This document shows positions 16,832-27,217 of a stretch of 64,000 nt of DNA, one piece after another. The DNA is from an uncultured Draconibacterium sp. (lineage in GTDB: Bacteria; Bacteroidota; Bacteroidia; Bacteroidales; Prolixibacteraceae). A program made the position numbers and the translations under genes. Location: the NCBI RefSeq assembly GCF_963674925.1, contig NZ_OY771649.1, positions 62,001 through 126,000 on the forward strand, given 5' to 3'. Within the stretch, counting starts at the first letter, position 1, and each line of letters starts with the position of its first letter. A model generated the notes under the pieces. That model had not been told where the DNA came from. It saw only the letters and a list, made by a program, of their open reading frames with translations, and did not search any database.

Positions 16832-17959
16832 TTAATCAATGTTATTTGTACCGTTTGAAACGATAAATTCCTTCCAAAGAACTATACAAGTACCAGCGAA
16901 CAATCCTATTAGTGTAAGGCTGATAATTGTGAATATTGTTTTGGGCTTACTTTTCTGCTGGGGCACTTTTGCCGGTTCAATTACGGTAAATACGGGTGTT
17001 TTATCCTGTACAAGTATTTGCGCCTGTTCACGCTTTTGCGCTAATCCTTTATAGAGGTTTGATGCCAAAGTAGTTTCAGTAACCAGCCTGTCGCGGCGCG
17101 ATTGTGCTGATGCCAGAATTACATTTACATTACTGTCGTCGTAATCGGCTAAAGCCTCCTGTTTTTCAAAATACCGGGCTTTGGCTTCCTGGTATCGGGC
17201 CTCGATAAAAGCAAGGTCTTTTTTCTCTTTGCTGGTATGATAATCAATAATGTATTGTTTTAAACTGGCAATCACTTTTTCGGTTAATAGTGCTGAAACA
17301 TAAGGATCTTGTTGTTCCACACTTACTTTAATAATTTTACTGTCGCCACCGGTAATTCCACCTTCCGATTTAATAATGTTTACTTCAATGGTGCTGGCCA
17401 ATCCCTTAATCAAATCCAGGTCGGCCTGAGAAAGGTTTAAAGGTTCTCCTTCGTTTTTTTGAGGGATCAATCTTTTCTCGCCCTTTGATTTTAGCAAACT
17501 CAGGGCATAACCTGGCCATCCCGAAATAGATGGTTTGGTATGTTCCTGCAGGTATTCGCTAACGGATACAGTAAGGTCTTCTTTGGGTAAATACACATTT
17601 TCCTGCAAAATTTCGATAAGGAAAGTTGTACTCTTTACTACTTCCGGATATAAGTCGGGTGTTAAGGCACTGTTGTTACTTCCACTCATATCCAGACCCA
17701 TTAAACCTCCTACGTCAAATCCTGCAAGGTTTCCCAGTTGTCCCATTAAACCATTTGCCGGGCTGTTTGAGTTGGATTCCGCTAATAAACTAACTTCTGT
17801 TTTATATACTTTCGGAGTGAAAACAACAAAAAATACACCAAGCAAAAAGGCAATAGCTGCTGATTTGATAAGTATTCCGCGGTTTTGTTTTAGCCTGATA
17901 AGCAGATCTTTTATTTCGAGGTAATCTTTTTTATTTATGATAGCTGTATTCTTACTCAT
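16832..17959 (-). CDS. Wzz/GNVR-type chain length determinant protein (module 1)
   Basis: A 375-residue inner-membrane protein with two membrane spans (about 31-48 and 340-362) bracketing a large periplasmic coiled-coil region. The Wzz fold is seen in VFTPKVYKTEVSLLAESN near the first span and in the KTPVFTVIEPAKVPQQKS segment before the second. It would control polysaccharide chain length and link the polymerase to the Wza exporter. There is no C-terminal tyrosine kinase domain. It is 75 bp downstream of the wza gene. It shares architecture with the module 2 copy at 54.4 kb. Confidence 0.9.
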   Translation of the reverse strand: MSKNTAIINKKDYLEIKDLLIRLKQNRGILIKSAAIAFLLGVFFVVFTPKVYKTEVSLLAESNSNSPANGLMGQLGNLAGFDVGGLMGLDMSGSNNSALTPDLYPEVVKSTTFLIEILQENVYLPKEDLTVSVSEYLQEHTKPSISGWPGYALSLLKSKGEKRLIPQKNEGEPLNLSQADLDLIKGLASTIEVNIIKSEGGITGGDSKIIKVSVEQQDPYVSALLTEKVIASLKQYIIDYHTSKEKKDLAFIEARYQEAKARYFEKQEALADYDDSNVNVILASAQSRRDRLVTETTLASNLYKGLAQKREQAQILVQDKTPVFTVIEPAKVPQQKSKPKTIFTIISLTLIGLFAGTCIVLWKEFIVSNGTNNID

Positions 17960-18034
17960 TTCAGATTTGATGAAAATTTACAGTGAACTTGATACATCAA
18001 TAATTGCTTTGATTATTAAAGGTACTTTCCGTTA

Positions 18035-20467
18035 TCACATGGTATTGATTAGAGCAACAAGAATCAGAGAAAGAGAAGCGGCTAACGAAATGGCACCTGT
18101 TTGTGAAAGTTTTCTTCGTTCGCCTTTACTTGGAACAATTATTTCTGCCCCTGCCTGTAATTCGGGGTATTTCCTACCAAACAATGTTTTGTCAGTCTTT
18201 CTTACTGAGCCATTTGCGTAAACCACATAAATATGACCGGGCTTCGATCTTTTTGTTAAACCTCCTGCATTCGCCAGGTACTGCTTCACCTTAAGCGATT
18301 CGTCGAAAGGAACTACATTGGGATTGTATACCGATCCACTAACCTTTATGGTTTGTAGCGATTTTAATATACGTATTGAATCGCCTTCCTGCAGAACCAA
18401 ATCGCTTTTTCCTCCTGGATTGGAAAGAATACTTGCCAGGTCAACAGCAATTATATCAAATTCGTTTCGGATGATATTGATATTGTTCGATGATTCTTTT
18501 TCCATTGTAATATTGTCAATAGCTTTGTCTGTCAGTGTTTTATTGGCGGTGCTTTTCCGAATTAAGCTGGCACCGTTAATGTAAGCTTCTGTTGTAATAC
18601 CGCCCGACCTTTTTATTAAATCGGAGATTCGTTCCGTACGGGAAGTTATCGAGTATTTTCCCGGGAAGTTAACTTCGCCGTTAATGCTTACCAGCATTTG
18701 TGGAATGTATGCAGGAGATTTCCGAATAAATACCTGATCGAAAGGTTTTAATACAAAATTGGATGCTTCGTCGCTTAGTGACAATGATTTATCAATTGGG
18801 AATTTAATCACATCAGCCAATTTTACTGTTGTAACTGTTGAAGTGTCGTTTGATAAGCGTCTGGCAATCTCAATATTTGCCGTAGAAGCCGTTTCCAATA
18901 AACCTCCGGCCTGAATAATAAAATCTTCAACTGTTGTGTTTTCCGAGTAGGGATAAACTCCCGGCAGTTTTACTTCGCCTTCAATTTGTATGGTGCGTGT
19001 TTCGCGCAAATCGTGGATCGAAGGAATATGTACAGAGTCTTCACGTTGCAGGGTAAAATCGAGATTTGAAGCCAATAAATTATTCAAATCAACGGCAATA
19101 TGCTCCCTCGTCAAATCGTCTTGTAAGCGGAAAACAGAGATACGGTCTTTAAATACATCTTCGCGTAAACCATCGGCTTTGTTTATCAGCTCTTTTAATG
19201 TGGTACCTTCGTTGATGGCGTATGTGCCCGGGCGAAATACCGCCCCCGAAATAAATACCCGGTTTTCAAAACGGTTTAAAACCGCATCTATTTGAACTTC
19301 GTCGCCATTTTCCAGTCGAATGGCATCTAAATAGTCTGTAGCAATGTCTAATATGCGTTTTTCTTTGCCGGTTTTCCGAAGAATTTTAACACGTTCGGTA
19401 TAAGCATTTCCAGTAAATCCCCCTGCAAAATCAATTAAATCTTCCAACGATTCTTCTGGCTTGATATCGAATGCCATGGGGCGTTTCACCTCTCCGTTTA
19501 TCCTTACACGATTTTCGTATGGAGGGATGAAAATGATATCCTGATCTTGTAAGCGGATGTTATTGGATTGTTTGGCATTTATCAAGTATTCGTAAAAGTC
19601 GATGTTTGCAACAATTTTATTGTCACGAATTATCTGTACATCCCGTAATGAACCATTGTCAGCAGGGCCACCGGCTATATACATGGCATTAAAAGCCGTT
19701 GCCATTGCCGAAATATTGTAAGTTCCGGGTAAAACCACTTCCCCCACAATATTTATCTGGATACTCCGTACAGCTCCGAGTGTGACTTTCATTGAGGTTT
19801 TCCCATCCTTAAGTCCTGAGTAGATCTGGCCTAAGATTGTTTCCAGTTTTTTCCCGGCATCTTCTGTTGTCATTCCGCTTAAGAATACGGGACCAATGTT
19901 TGAAATAATTATACTTCCATCGTTTGAAACCACTTCCTGGTAACTGTGTTGTGATGCCCCCCAAACATCGATGTTTATCAAGTCGCCCGGACCAATTAAA
20001 TAATCGCGCGGTGTTAAAACATTAAAGCTGGGTTCGAAGGTAAGGTCGGTATTTTTAAACAGCGAAAAACCAAAATTTTCGTTTGTTTGTGTTTTTGCAG
20101 TGTAGGGAAGTCGTTCTTCCAGGCCTTCAGGATACTCTACGGTTGGGCGTGTGTTTATTTTTACCCCATTACTGCCATCCTCCATTAATTTATTATCGTA
20201 AAGCCGTTCAGCTCGTTCTTTAAATTTCTCTATTTCGCTTTCATTCATCCCCCGCGACCGGGCTAAAGATTCGATCTGGTCCGGTGTCAGTCCGGACTCA
20301 ATAGCCCGTTGCATGATGACCCGCATCTGGGCATCCGAAATCTGGCTCGATTTTATTTCAGAAACATTTTGTTCCATCGGGTTTACGATCTGGGCCGTCA
20401 GGCTCCCATTGATCAGAATCAGGAAAAGTAGAAAAAAACAGGAATATTTAAGGATATTAAATCTCAT
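18035..20467 (-). CDS. SLBB-domain polysaccharide export protein, Wza-like (module 1)
   Basis: An 810-residue envelope protein. It has a signal peptide (1-25), a helical segment rich in Q, E and R (about 40-90), the polysaccharide export domain starting at YLIGPGDLINIDVWG (156-170), several SLBB repeats recognisable by repeated GEVxxPGxY words (for example NIVGEVVLPGTYN and IEGEVKLPGVYPY), and a C-terminal hydrophobic helix. Such proteins form the outer-membrane channel for capsule. The protein is about twice the length of E. coli Wza because it has extra SLBB repeats, as is usual in Bacteroidota. It pairs with the adjacent wzz. Confidence 0.92.
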   Translation of the reverse strand: MRFNILKYSCFFLLFLILINGSLTAQIVNPMEQNVSEIKSSQISDAQMRVIMQRAIESGLTPDQIESLARSRGMNESEIEKFKERAERLYDNKLMEDGSNGVKINTRPTVEYPEGLEERLPYTAKTQTNENFGFSLFKNTDLTFEPSFNVLTPRDYLIGPGDLINIDVWGASQHSYQEVVSNDGSIIISNIGPVFLSGMTTEDAGKKLETILGQIYSGLKDGKTSMKVTLGAVRSIQINIVGEVVLPGTYNISAMATAFNAMYIAGGPADNGSLRDVQIIRDNKIVANIDFYEYLINAKQSNNIRLQDQDIIFIPPYENRVRINGEVKRPMAFDIKPEESLEDLIDFAGGFTGNAYTERVKILRKTGKEKRILDIATDYLDAIRLENGDEVQIDAVLNRFENRVFISGAVFRPGTYAINEGTTLKELINKADGLREDVFKDRISVFRLQDDLTREHIAVDLNNLLASNLDFTLQREDSVHIPSIHDLRETRTIQIEGEVKLPGVYPYSENTTVEDFIIQAGGLLETASTANIEIARRLSNDTSTVTTVKLADVIKFPIDKSLSLSDEASNFVLKPFDQVFIRKSPAYIPQMLVSINGEVNFPGKYSITSRTERISDLIKRSGGITTEAYINGASLIRKSTANKTLTDKAIDNITMEKESSNNINIIRNEFDIIAVDLASILSNPGGKSDLVLQEGDSIRILKSLQTIKVSGSVYNPNVVPFDESLKVKQYLANAGGLTKRSKPGHIYVVYANGSVRKTDKTLFGRKYPELQAGAEIIVPSKGERRKLSQTGAISLAASLSLILVALINTM

Positions 20468-20589
20468 ATAAATAGCTTATGTTTTAGGTATTAAATAATA
20501 TTCAGTATGTTTAAATTTTGAGCAATAAAAGTAATAAAATCTCATCTCATTAAACTCATTCCTCGCGGTTCTTCATAAGAATTCGGATT

Positions 20590-21474
20590 TTAATTGCTTT
20601 TTATGAATTTCAACTGAACTTTTTTGGCAAGAAGAAAGAGTGCATAAAATAGTTTTATAAAGGTTAGCAAAAAGATATTTGTATCGGCATGATATTTATG
20701 AAAAACGATTCTGCTATTGAATAAATGCTGAAGTTGTGCCAGATGATTCATCTCTTTGCTGATAACGGCAGAGTGCTCATGCGAAAATTTAAGTTGGAGC
20801 GCCAGATAGTTCTTTAGCCCTGCTTTTTTTACTTTAAGTCCCAGTATGCGCTCCTCTTCATACAAAAAAGTACGTTCATCGAAATAGTTTAATTGCTTAA
20901 TTGTTTCCAACTTCCCCATAAAAAAGGAGCCGGTAAGACAATCCACAGCCATAAGTTTTTGTTGTGTGGGCAAATCGTAATAAACAGCTTCGTTGGCTTT
21001 AAGTCTGTTAAAACTGACGACCGTGCGGATATCATAAGAAAAACCCGGGATTCTCCAGGCAGCATTACGGGCCGGTTGGCCATCCATGTGCATGAGGGGC
21101 GAAATAAATGCAATATCATCACGCTGTCTGTAGAAGTCTGTCAGTTGCTTTAACAGCATGGAGTTATCAATAGAAATATCGTTATTGCTTATAACAACAA
21201 ATGGGTTTTGAAGCTTCTTTTGGTGGAGATATTTTAAACCATAATTATTGCCGTAGGCATAGCCACCGTTGTATTCTGATTGAATGATCTCTACCTGCTC
21301 ATCATCTGGGAAGTATTGAATCAGAGAGTTGTAAGAATTATCTGTTGAACAGTTATCGACGACCAAAATGGAAAGATTAATACCTTGCTGCAGTTTTAAT
21401 TGCCGGATGTAGGAGACAGTGGCTTTCCACGAATTATAATTAAGAATTAATACTACTACGCGAGGAGTTTCCAT
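20590..21474 (-). CDS. GT2 family glycosyltransferase (module 1)
   Basis: A 294-residue GT-A enzyme with VLILNYNSWKATVSYI at the start, ILVVDNCSTDNS (36-47), SEYNGGYAYGNNYGL (66-80) and SNNDIS as the DxD-like metal site (96-101), followed by a FLYEEERILGLKV-type acceptor-side motif. The family resembles rhamnosyl- or galactofuranosyl-transferases; sugar and linkage cannot be assigned. It is cytoplasmic or membrane-associated, in line with the other GT2 genes of module 1. Confidence 0.88.
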   Translation of the reverse strand: METPRVVVLILNYNSWKATVSYIRQLKLQQGINLSILVVDNCSTDNSYNSLIQYFPDDEQVEIIQSEYNGGYAYGNNYGLKYLHQKKLQNPFVVISNNDISIDNSMLLKQLTDFYRQRDDIAFISPLMHMDGQPARNAAWRIPGFSYDIRTVVSFNRLKANEAVYYDLPTQQKLMAVDCLTGSFFMGKLETIKQLNYFDERTFLYEEERILGLKVKKAGLKNYLALQLKFSHEHSAVISKEMNHLAQLQHLFNSRIVFHKYHADTNIFLLTFIKLFYALFLLAKKVQLKFIKSN

Positions 21475-21508
21475 ATTGAGTAATGACTATTGAGTATCCA
21501 GTATCAAT

Positions 21509-22222
21509 TTAGTTTTTTATAAAAAAACGAACCATTAAAAGTATAAACATGGTAATCCGAAACGATATTTTATAAAACAACGAATTGGAATTTGTTTGAG
21601 CATCCAGCGGTGTTTTGTTAAAATCATGCCTTCTGTATTTCACAAGTTTGGCCGGGCAGAATACCGGTTTTGTATACAATTCTGCATTTAGCCCGATCCA
21701 TAAATCGTGCATGGCAATTTTTTTAGGGAAGGGGATTACAATCGGTAATAAGTCTTTATGAAAAGCCATACAACAACCCATGTAAGAGTTTTTTACGAGG
21801 TTCTTACAAAAGCCCTTTCGTGAGTTATAGATGTCAAATATTGATGAAGCAATTTCTTTACCCTCCCGGTTTATTACTATTCCGTCCGAAATTACCAGTT
21901 GACTTGTTGCCAGTTCATTGACCAGAATTTCTACCTTCTCGGGCATCCATATATCGTCCTGGTCGGCTAAAAAAATATAGTCGCCTTTGGCTTGTTTTAA
22001 CGCAAATTCGAGGTTAAATATTGGACTTGAAAACCGTTGTTTTTCGAATAATCTTATTTTTGGATGGTTATATGACCGGATAATTTCAACCGTTTGGTCG
22101 GTCGATGAATCATCCGAAATAATAATTTCATCCACAGCCCGGGTCTGGTTCAGAATTGAATCGAGTTGTTCTTTTATATAGTGCCCGCCGTTATATGTTG
22201 GTATACAAACCGAAATAACCAT
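21509..22222 (-). CDS. GT2 family glycosyltransferase (module 1)
   Basis: A 237-residue GT2 enzyme: VCIPTYNGGHYIKEQLDSIL at the N-terminus, SDDSSTDQT (36-44) and DQDDIW (87-92) as the metal site. The DQDDxW form is common in O-antigen and capsule rhamnosyl- or hexosyltransferases. The C-terminus carries one hydrophobic helix (FRITMFILLMVRFF), suggesting membrane anchoring. It lies 4 bp after the neighbouring GT2 gene. Confidence 0.88.
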   Translation of the reverse strand: MVISVCIPTYNGGHYIKEQLDSILNQTRAVDEIIISDDSSTDQTVEIIRSYNHPKIRLFEKQRFSSPIFNLEFALKQAKGDYIFLADQDDIWMPEKVEILVNELATSQLVISDGIVINREGKEIASSIFDIYNSRKGFCKNLVKNSYMGCCMAFHKDLLPIVIPFPKKIAMHDLWIGLNAELYTKPVFCPAKLVKYRRHDFNKTPLDAQTNSNSLFYKISFRITMFILLMVRFFIKN

Positions 22223-22226
22223 TTTG

Positions 22227-23054
22227 TCAGAGGATTTTAGCCAGTGATATACGCAGTTTGTACCAGAAAAGTTTAAGGAGTGAATAATCGTTCGATAAAC
22301 ATTTCATCATTTGGTAGCTTTCCTTATTTCTTTTTATGGTGAGTGATAAATTGGCCATCCGCGAAAACAGGTACGTTTTTTTAATGGCCTCTGCACCAAC
22401 TTCATTTTGTTGGTGTTGCCGGTATAGTAAGCCCGGCTTTTTTAGATAGTCAATTACTCCTGATTCAGCTACTTTTAAGATAATCCACCAGTCGTGCATT
22501 CTGGCTTGTTCCGGGAATGGTAATACCAGTGGTTTTACCTTTTTGTTCATAATATAAGTGCAGCCCGGGGCAGGATTATTAATTAGAAGTTTGTAGGTAT
22601 CATAAACATTTTCAGGATTGACTTTCGAGTAGTTCCAGAATGATGGATTGATGGTATTTAATTGTTCATCCACTACTTCCAGATCGCTAAAAACCAATGC
22701 CGCCTTATCGGGATTTCTCCTTTCCAGTTGCTGAATACAAGCCAATGATTCTTCAATTTTATGGGGTAACCATACGTCATCCTGATCGCAAAACATCAGA
22801 TAGTCGGCAGAGCTGTTTTTTAATAGATATTCAAAACTTCGCATAGGCCCCAATCGCTTATTGCTCCGGTATATTTTGACGGTACGGTCATGTAGCTCCT
22901 CAAACTCTTTGAAAATAGTAATGGTTTGGTCATCCGAACCATCATCGTGTACCAGCAATTCCCAGTTGGTATGCGCTTGTGCTACAAGCGAATCAAGTAG
23001 CTCGCGGAGGTATTTTTCGCTGTTATAGGTCGCTAATAATATTTCAACCTTCAT
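22227..23054 (-). CDS. GT2 family glycosyltransferase (module 1)
   Basis: A 275-residue GT2 enzyme with LLATYNSEKYLRELLDSL (6-23), HDDGSDDQT (36-44) and DQDDVW (90-95). It shares the DQDDxW site and overall layout with the gene just downstream, so the two are probably related enzymes adding neighbouring sugars. It overlaps the polymerase gene by 4 bp, indicating translational coupling. Confidence 0.88.
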   Translation of the reverse strand: MKVEILLATYNSEKYLRELLDSLVAQAHTNWELLVHDDGSDDQTITIFKEFEELHDRTVKIYRSNKRLGPMRSFEYLLKNSSADYLMFCDQDDVWLPHKIEESLACIQQLERRNPDKAALVFSDLEVVDEQLNTINPSFWNYSKVNPENVYDTYKLLINNPAPGCTYIMNKKVKPLVLPFPEQARMHDWWIILKVAESGVIDYLKKPGLLYRQHQQNEVGAEAIKKTYLFSRMANLSLTIKRNKESYQMMKCLSNDYSLLKLFWYKLRISLAKIL

Positions 23055-24280
23055 TTTGTTTCTTCGTTTTGAAAAGTCGTAGAAAAGGTTTGCGAAAAAA
23101 CATAAACCAATACTAACATACCGGTGGAACTTAAGAGCAGCGGGTTAGTGCCTGCAATGAAAAGATAAGCGAGGTAGGCAATAAAGAGGTGAGAAACAGA
23201 GCCGCTTTTTATTTCATAAAATATTGGAACAAGCAGAACCAATCCAAAGACGAGTGCAAGCGGTATACCCCAAACGCGAATTAACTCGAAATAGGTTAAT
23301 TCGGTTACGCTTACCACACTGTTTATGCCCGTTGTGTACATGGTGCTGCCAATTCCCTGGCCAAAGAGCAAAATTTCAGTATGATTTGAAAAATGTTCGA
23401 TATAAGAATATAAGTGTCCGAGCTTTACCTGGTTGGAAACTTCAGAACGGTTTAAAAATACTTCTGCCAGTGAGTTTGCCCCATAAAAGAACGCGGCCAA
23501 ATATATGAAGGCAACCAATAATGCAAGAGGCTTCGAGTTTTTATAGGCATAAAGAAGAAGGTAAAAAAGCAATATAAAACCCATTGCCAAAATATTTGCC
23601 CGTGTACCGGAAAGAAACAGTGTGGTACATAGTGCCAGAATAAATCCAGTTTGAACGACCCTGTTCTTTTTAATTTTTAAAATAAATACCTGGTGCAGGT
23701 AAAAAGCCAGCGGAAAAACAAGTATTGGCGAGGTTTTGTAGAACACCATTAACAGGGTAAAACCACCGTAATTTCGAAGTGCATAAACCGCCACTTCTTT
23801 TTCCATTACAAAAAATGCATAAAGTTTAGCAAAAAGGCCGGGATTGATTAAGGGAAGAAAATAGGAAAATGCGCTTATTGCAATAAGTAGTATAGCCGAT
23901 ATATTCAGAACCGGGCGAAGCTGAATGTTTTCGGTAATAATAACCACCAGCAGGAAAAAAAAGAAAAAGGAGTTAAGATAAACCAACTCTGCCATGTTGC
24001 TGTTGTTGGCAAAGTTTTTAATAAGCCCAACCGATAAGGCATAAAAAGGCAAAAAGAAGCCAATAAATACCACCGTAAAAAGGATTTGTTTCGATAGGTT
24101 TACCGTTTTTTTATAGTGCAACGGAATCCATAGTACAAAAACTCCCAGGAATAAAACATATTTAGCATGAAATATTTTATTGCTAGGATCAATTATTACA
24201 TCGAGAAATAACAAAGCCAAACAAATATAAAGCAATGTTTTATACTTCTTTCCGAACAGGTATTTTATACTAGTAGTCAA
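23051..24280 (-). CDS. O-antigen/capsule polymerase-like membrane protein (Wzy candidate, module 1)
   Basis: A 409-residue protein with about ten hydrophobic segments and a larger periplasmic loop (about 285-325), in keeping with Wzy/O-antigen ligase family proteins. The loop end EILLFGQGIGSTMYT is similar to the FGxGxG segment seen after the loop in many Wzy proteins. These enzymes polymerise lipid-linked repeat units on the periplasmic side. Family assignment is from topology and context because Wzy sequences are poorly conserved. It overlaps both flanking GT2 genes by 4 bp. Confidence 0.8.
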   Translation of the reverse strand: MTTSIKYLFGKKYKTLLYICLALLFLDVIIDPSNKIFHAKYVLFLGVFVLWIPLHYKKTVNLSKQILFTVVFIGFFLPFYALSVGLIKNFANNSNMAELVYLNSFFFFFLLVVIITENIQLRPVLNISAILLIAISAFSYFLPLINPGLFAKLYAFFVMEKEVAVYALRNYGGFTLLMVFYKTSPILVFPLAFYLHQVFILKIKKNRVVQTGFILALCTTLFLSGTRANILAMGFILLFYLLLYAYKNSKPLALLVAFIYLAAFFYGANSLAEVFLNRSEVSNQVKLGHLYSYIEHFSNHTEILLFGQGIGSTMYTTGINSVVSVTELTYFELIRVWGIPLALVFGLVLLVPIFYEIKSGSVSHLFIAYLAYLFIAGTNPLLLSSTGMLVLVYVFSQTFSTTFQNEETK

Positions 24281-25092
24281 TGGAATAAACGATAAAGAGT
24301 TCGTATGGGCTTAAGCAGTAGTGTTCCTAACTTGTATTCACGCGACTGAGTAATAAGTTCATATTCAAAAGATTCCTGGGGATCCAGTAAGTGTTTTGAA
24401 TAAATATCCTGATGATTTAGATAAATTTGATGCCTCAGTTTACGGTAATGCTCCCGGCGTGAGATTACGGAAGCATTTCTTGAATTTCTTTTAATCCGAT
24501 AAAAAAAGCCGAGGTCATTTAAGGTATGAACAGCACCTCCGTCTTTTAACAAGGCTATCCAAAAATCCCAGTCCTCAAAACCTTCTCTCATGTTCGGATT
24601 GTATCCCTCTGTTTGTTCAAAATCCGATCTTCTGAAAATCGCTGAAACAACAATAAAGTTTCTTGCCAGCAACTTCTCCAATGAATAGGTTTCAACAGGT
24701 AAAATACCATTTTTTGTTCCAAAAAGTCCGACTTTGCAATTTACTACTTTAACGTCTTCGTTTTTTTCCAGCAGTTCAACCGCTTGCTGAATAAAATTTA
24801 CACCAATTTTATCATCTGCATCCAAAGGTAAAATGTATTTTCCGGTCGAATTTTTAATTCCCAGGTTGCGGGCAGCAGAAACGCCCTGATTTCTCGACTG
24901 CAGTACTTGTATTCTGGGGTGCGAAATCTCACTTATTGTTTTGTTGGTATGCGCGTCGGTACTGCCATCATTAACCACAACAATCTCGTAATTTTTGTAG
25001 CGCTGTGAATGAACACTCACGAGGCACTCAGTCAGGTATTTACCCTGATTGAAACAAGGAATAATAATTGAAATTAATGGTAAAGTCTGCAT
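24277..25092 (-). CDS. GT2 family glycosyltransferase (module 1)
   Basis: A 271-residue GT2 enzyme: SIIIPCFNQGKYLTECLVSV (8-27), VVVNDGSTDAHT (38-49) and the DxD-type DADD (91-94). It also has REGFEDWDFWIALLKDGG, the ED-type motif found near the acceptor site of many GT2 enzymes. It is the first gene of the GT2-wzy-GT2-GT2-GT2-wza-wzz-wzi-wecA run after a 440-bp spacer. Confidence 0.88.
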   Translation of the reverse strand: MQTLPLISIIIPCFNQGKYLTECLVSVHSQRYKNYEIVVVNDGSTDAHTNKTISEISHPRIQVLQSRNQGVSAARNLGIKNSTGKYILPLDADDKIGVNFIQQAVELLEKNEDVKVVNCKVGLFGTKNGILPVETYSLEKLLARNFIVVSAIFRRSDFEQTEGYNPNMREGFEDWDFWIALLKDGGAVHTLNDLGFFYRIKRNSRNASVISRREHYRKLRHQIYLNHQDIYSKHLLDPQESFEYELITQSREYKLGTLLLKPIRTLYRLFH

Positions 25093-25534
25093 TGGTGAAA
25101 TGGTATACTATTGGTCGATTCGTTTGTTTTTCTGATCTGCTGATTGGCTAATATTATGGTCTAATCTAATAATTTTCCCTGATTTTGTATAGGGTTCCGC
25201 TTTTTCTTGCCGGTTGAGCTACGCTTTATACATCTATTTCACAATAGCAGGTTTATTTTTTATAACGATTTAAAAGCAGTAGTGCTGATTAACTTAAAAA
25301 AAGATTCCTCGCTGCGCTTTGGAATGACAGGCTTTTGTGGCTTTGGTTATGTTTTTTGTCGGACAACAATGATTTAGAATGTGGAATATCCAATTCTGAA
25401 TAATTAATATCCAAATTAACTGCAAATTGTGCGTTTTAACTTGTTCTATATGGGGTATTCGTTATTGAATATTGATCATTTTTCGTGCCTTTTCAAAATA
25501 TATTTGCGTTTATCGTGTAGCCGGTTAATGGGTA
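25093..25534. other. Intergenic spacer without genes
   Basis: About 440 bp, AT-rich, with no plausible reading frame. It contains GATTCCTCGCTGCGCTTTGG (25303-25322) followed by AATGACA, a phrase that resembles dispersed repeats common in Bacteroidota spacers. The promoter of the downstream GT2-wzy run is presumably here but I could not place it. Confidence 0.5.
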
Positions 25535-27217
25535 TCAGAATCGGTAGGATATACCCAATTGCGTATGCAGGTTAAAAGTGTTGTCAGGATGTGTCCAATA
25601 ATCGGCTTGTACTTCGGCAAATGTGGGTTCGTACAGCCACTGGTAGTTTCTGCTGCTCACCAGCTTTATTTTTCCATACACCAAAAAGTTTTTATAATCC
25701 CAGTTGGCAAAAACCGAAGTGCTTAAATCCACCCAGTTGGCCCGGAAGTCCTTAATGGATTCGTACCAGAAATTATTATTGTGTACATAACGTTCAAATT
25801 CAATTCCCACTTGTTTTAGCTCTTTATTCCAGCTAACTTCTAACGTTTGTGTATTGCTTCCTGGATCAATTCCTGCACCTAATAATTGCCCCTTATGGGT
25901 GTAGCCATGAACAACCTGATGATGGTAATACCAGGCGTTGGCTAAAGGATTTGAATAGTCACGGTTTCTATTCAGGGTTGTCTGACTTAAAGTCATCTGG
26001 GTAATTTCTCCCCGTATCTGGAAATAACGTTTCCCTTTAAAGCCTAATAATTTGTGTGCTCCAAGAATATAAGCAGAAGTATGTGTTGGCTCCATTAAAA
26101 AGTCGCGCAAGTCCCAGGAATGGTCTTCTCGCCCATACTCAAAATATATCTCGGCATGCGATTCGGGGAAAAGCCACCGTGCAAACATAGAGATTAGCTG
26201 ATCCTGTCGCTGACTGTCCACTTCTTCATTGGAACCATTCGAACTTTTTGAAAGAAAACTAAATACAGGCAGATAATCAGATAATCCTGACCCCATATCC
26301 TCCGAGTAGATTTGAAAACTTCGGGTAAAGCCTAAAAACAAACCCGGTACCCAACGGGGTTGGTAGCTCAGTACCATGGCATTTAAATAGCGCCAGTCAT
26401 CCGGTAAACCTTCTATGTATCCCGATTCTTCGAGCCTTCCACCAATGATTTGTCCTTCGAAAGAACCAATTGGGGTTTTTATGGGGCGTACCGTATTTAA
26501 AGTAAGGTGTAAAAAACCGGATGCCGAATTGGTCATGAGCAGGGAGTTTTTATAACCCGGACCCCACCAGAGGTTTTCATTCGACAGCCCAATGGAGACA
26601 GGCTTGTACGTTAAGCGTACGCTACTCTGTCCTGACAAAAACTTTGTGTAATGAAATCCTCCTATACGTTCCGGCAAATCAATTGTTCCTTTTGATGCGG
26701 GAAATTGCAAATTTAAAGTAGTTTTATAGCCGGATGGAAAACCATCGTATAATTTATTGTGGGCATACACCAATTCCGGATTAAAGGTTATACTGAGTAG
26801 GCTGTATTTAAAATAGAAACCCAGGTCGGCGCGCATTTGTGCTCCCCGTGCCGGAATCATCGAACCATCATTGATCCCCTCCGGATGATGGCTGTTGTAT
26901 TGGTTCAGTATGCTCACGGGTAGCAGCGTGAATTTCCCCCTTCCTTTATGAAAGGTAAAGGTGCTGTTAGAGTTGGTAAGACTGGAATTTTCCAATGTAT
27001 TTTCAGGATCGAAGATATCATCCATCTCAAGTGCTTCCGAGAATAAAGGCCGGGAGGTAAAAGAAATGGTCGAATCCACATTCCCCAGTAATTGCTGACG
27101 ACGGTAATAGTCATTCAGATTTTGTTTGTTTAAGGATAAGGATTGAGCCCTACTACTTCCTATGCCAATAAAAAATAGTATAGAAAAGAAAATCAGGTGT
27201 TTATATTTTGTGTACAT
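25535..27217 (-). CDS. Capsule assembly Wzi family protein (copy 2)
   Basis: A 560-residue outer-membrane protein with a signal peptide (FFSILFFIGIGSSRAQ). It shares with the next upstream gene a series of near-identical blocks: DYYRRQQLLGN, NQYNSHHPEGINDGSMIPA, LSNENLWWGPGYKNSLLMTN, and TPIGSFEGQI. It ends in GISYRF with a terminal aromatic residue, as in barrel proteins. Wzi proteins act in surface attachment or organisation of capsule. With 27788-29569 it forms a tandem paralog pair. Confidence 0.88.
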   Translation of the reverse strand: MYTKYKHLIFFSILFFIGIGSSRAQSLSLNKQNLNDYYRRQQLLGNVDSTISFTSRPLFSEALEMDDIFDPENTLENSSLTNSNSTFTFHKGRGKFTLLPVSILNQYNSHHPEGINDGSMIPARGAQMRADLGFYFKYSLLSITFNPELVYAHNKLYDGFPSGYKTTLNLQFPASKGTIDLPERIGGFHYTKFLSGQSSVRLTYKPVSIGLSNENLWWGPGYKNSLLMTNSASGFLHLTLNTVRPIKTPIGSFEGQIIGGRLEESGYIEGLPDDWRYLNAMVLSYQPRWVPGLFLGFTRSFQIYSEDMGSGLSDYLPVFSFLSKSSNGSNEEVDSQRQDQLISMFARWLFPESHAEIYFEYGREDHSWDLRDFLMEPTHTSAYILGAHKLLGFKGKRYFQIRGEITQMTLSQTTLNRNRDYSNPLANAWYYHHQVVHGYTHKGQLLGAGIDPGSNTQTLEVSWNKELKQVGIEFERYVHNNNFWYESIKDFRANWVDLSTSVFANWDYKNFLVYGKIKLVSSRNYQWLYEPTFAEVQADYWTHPDNTFNLHTQLGISYRF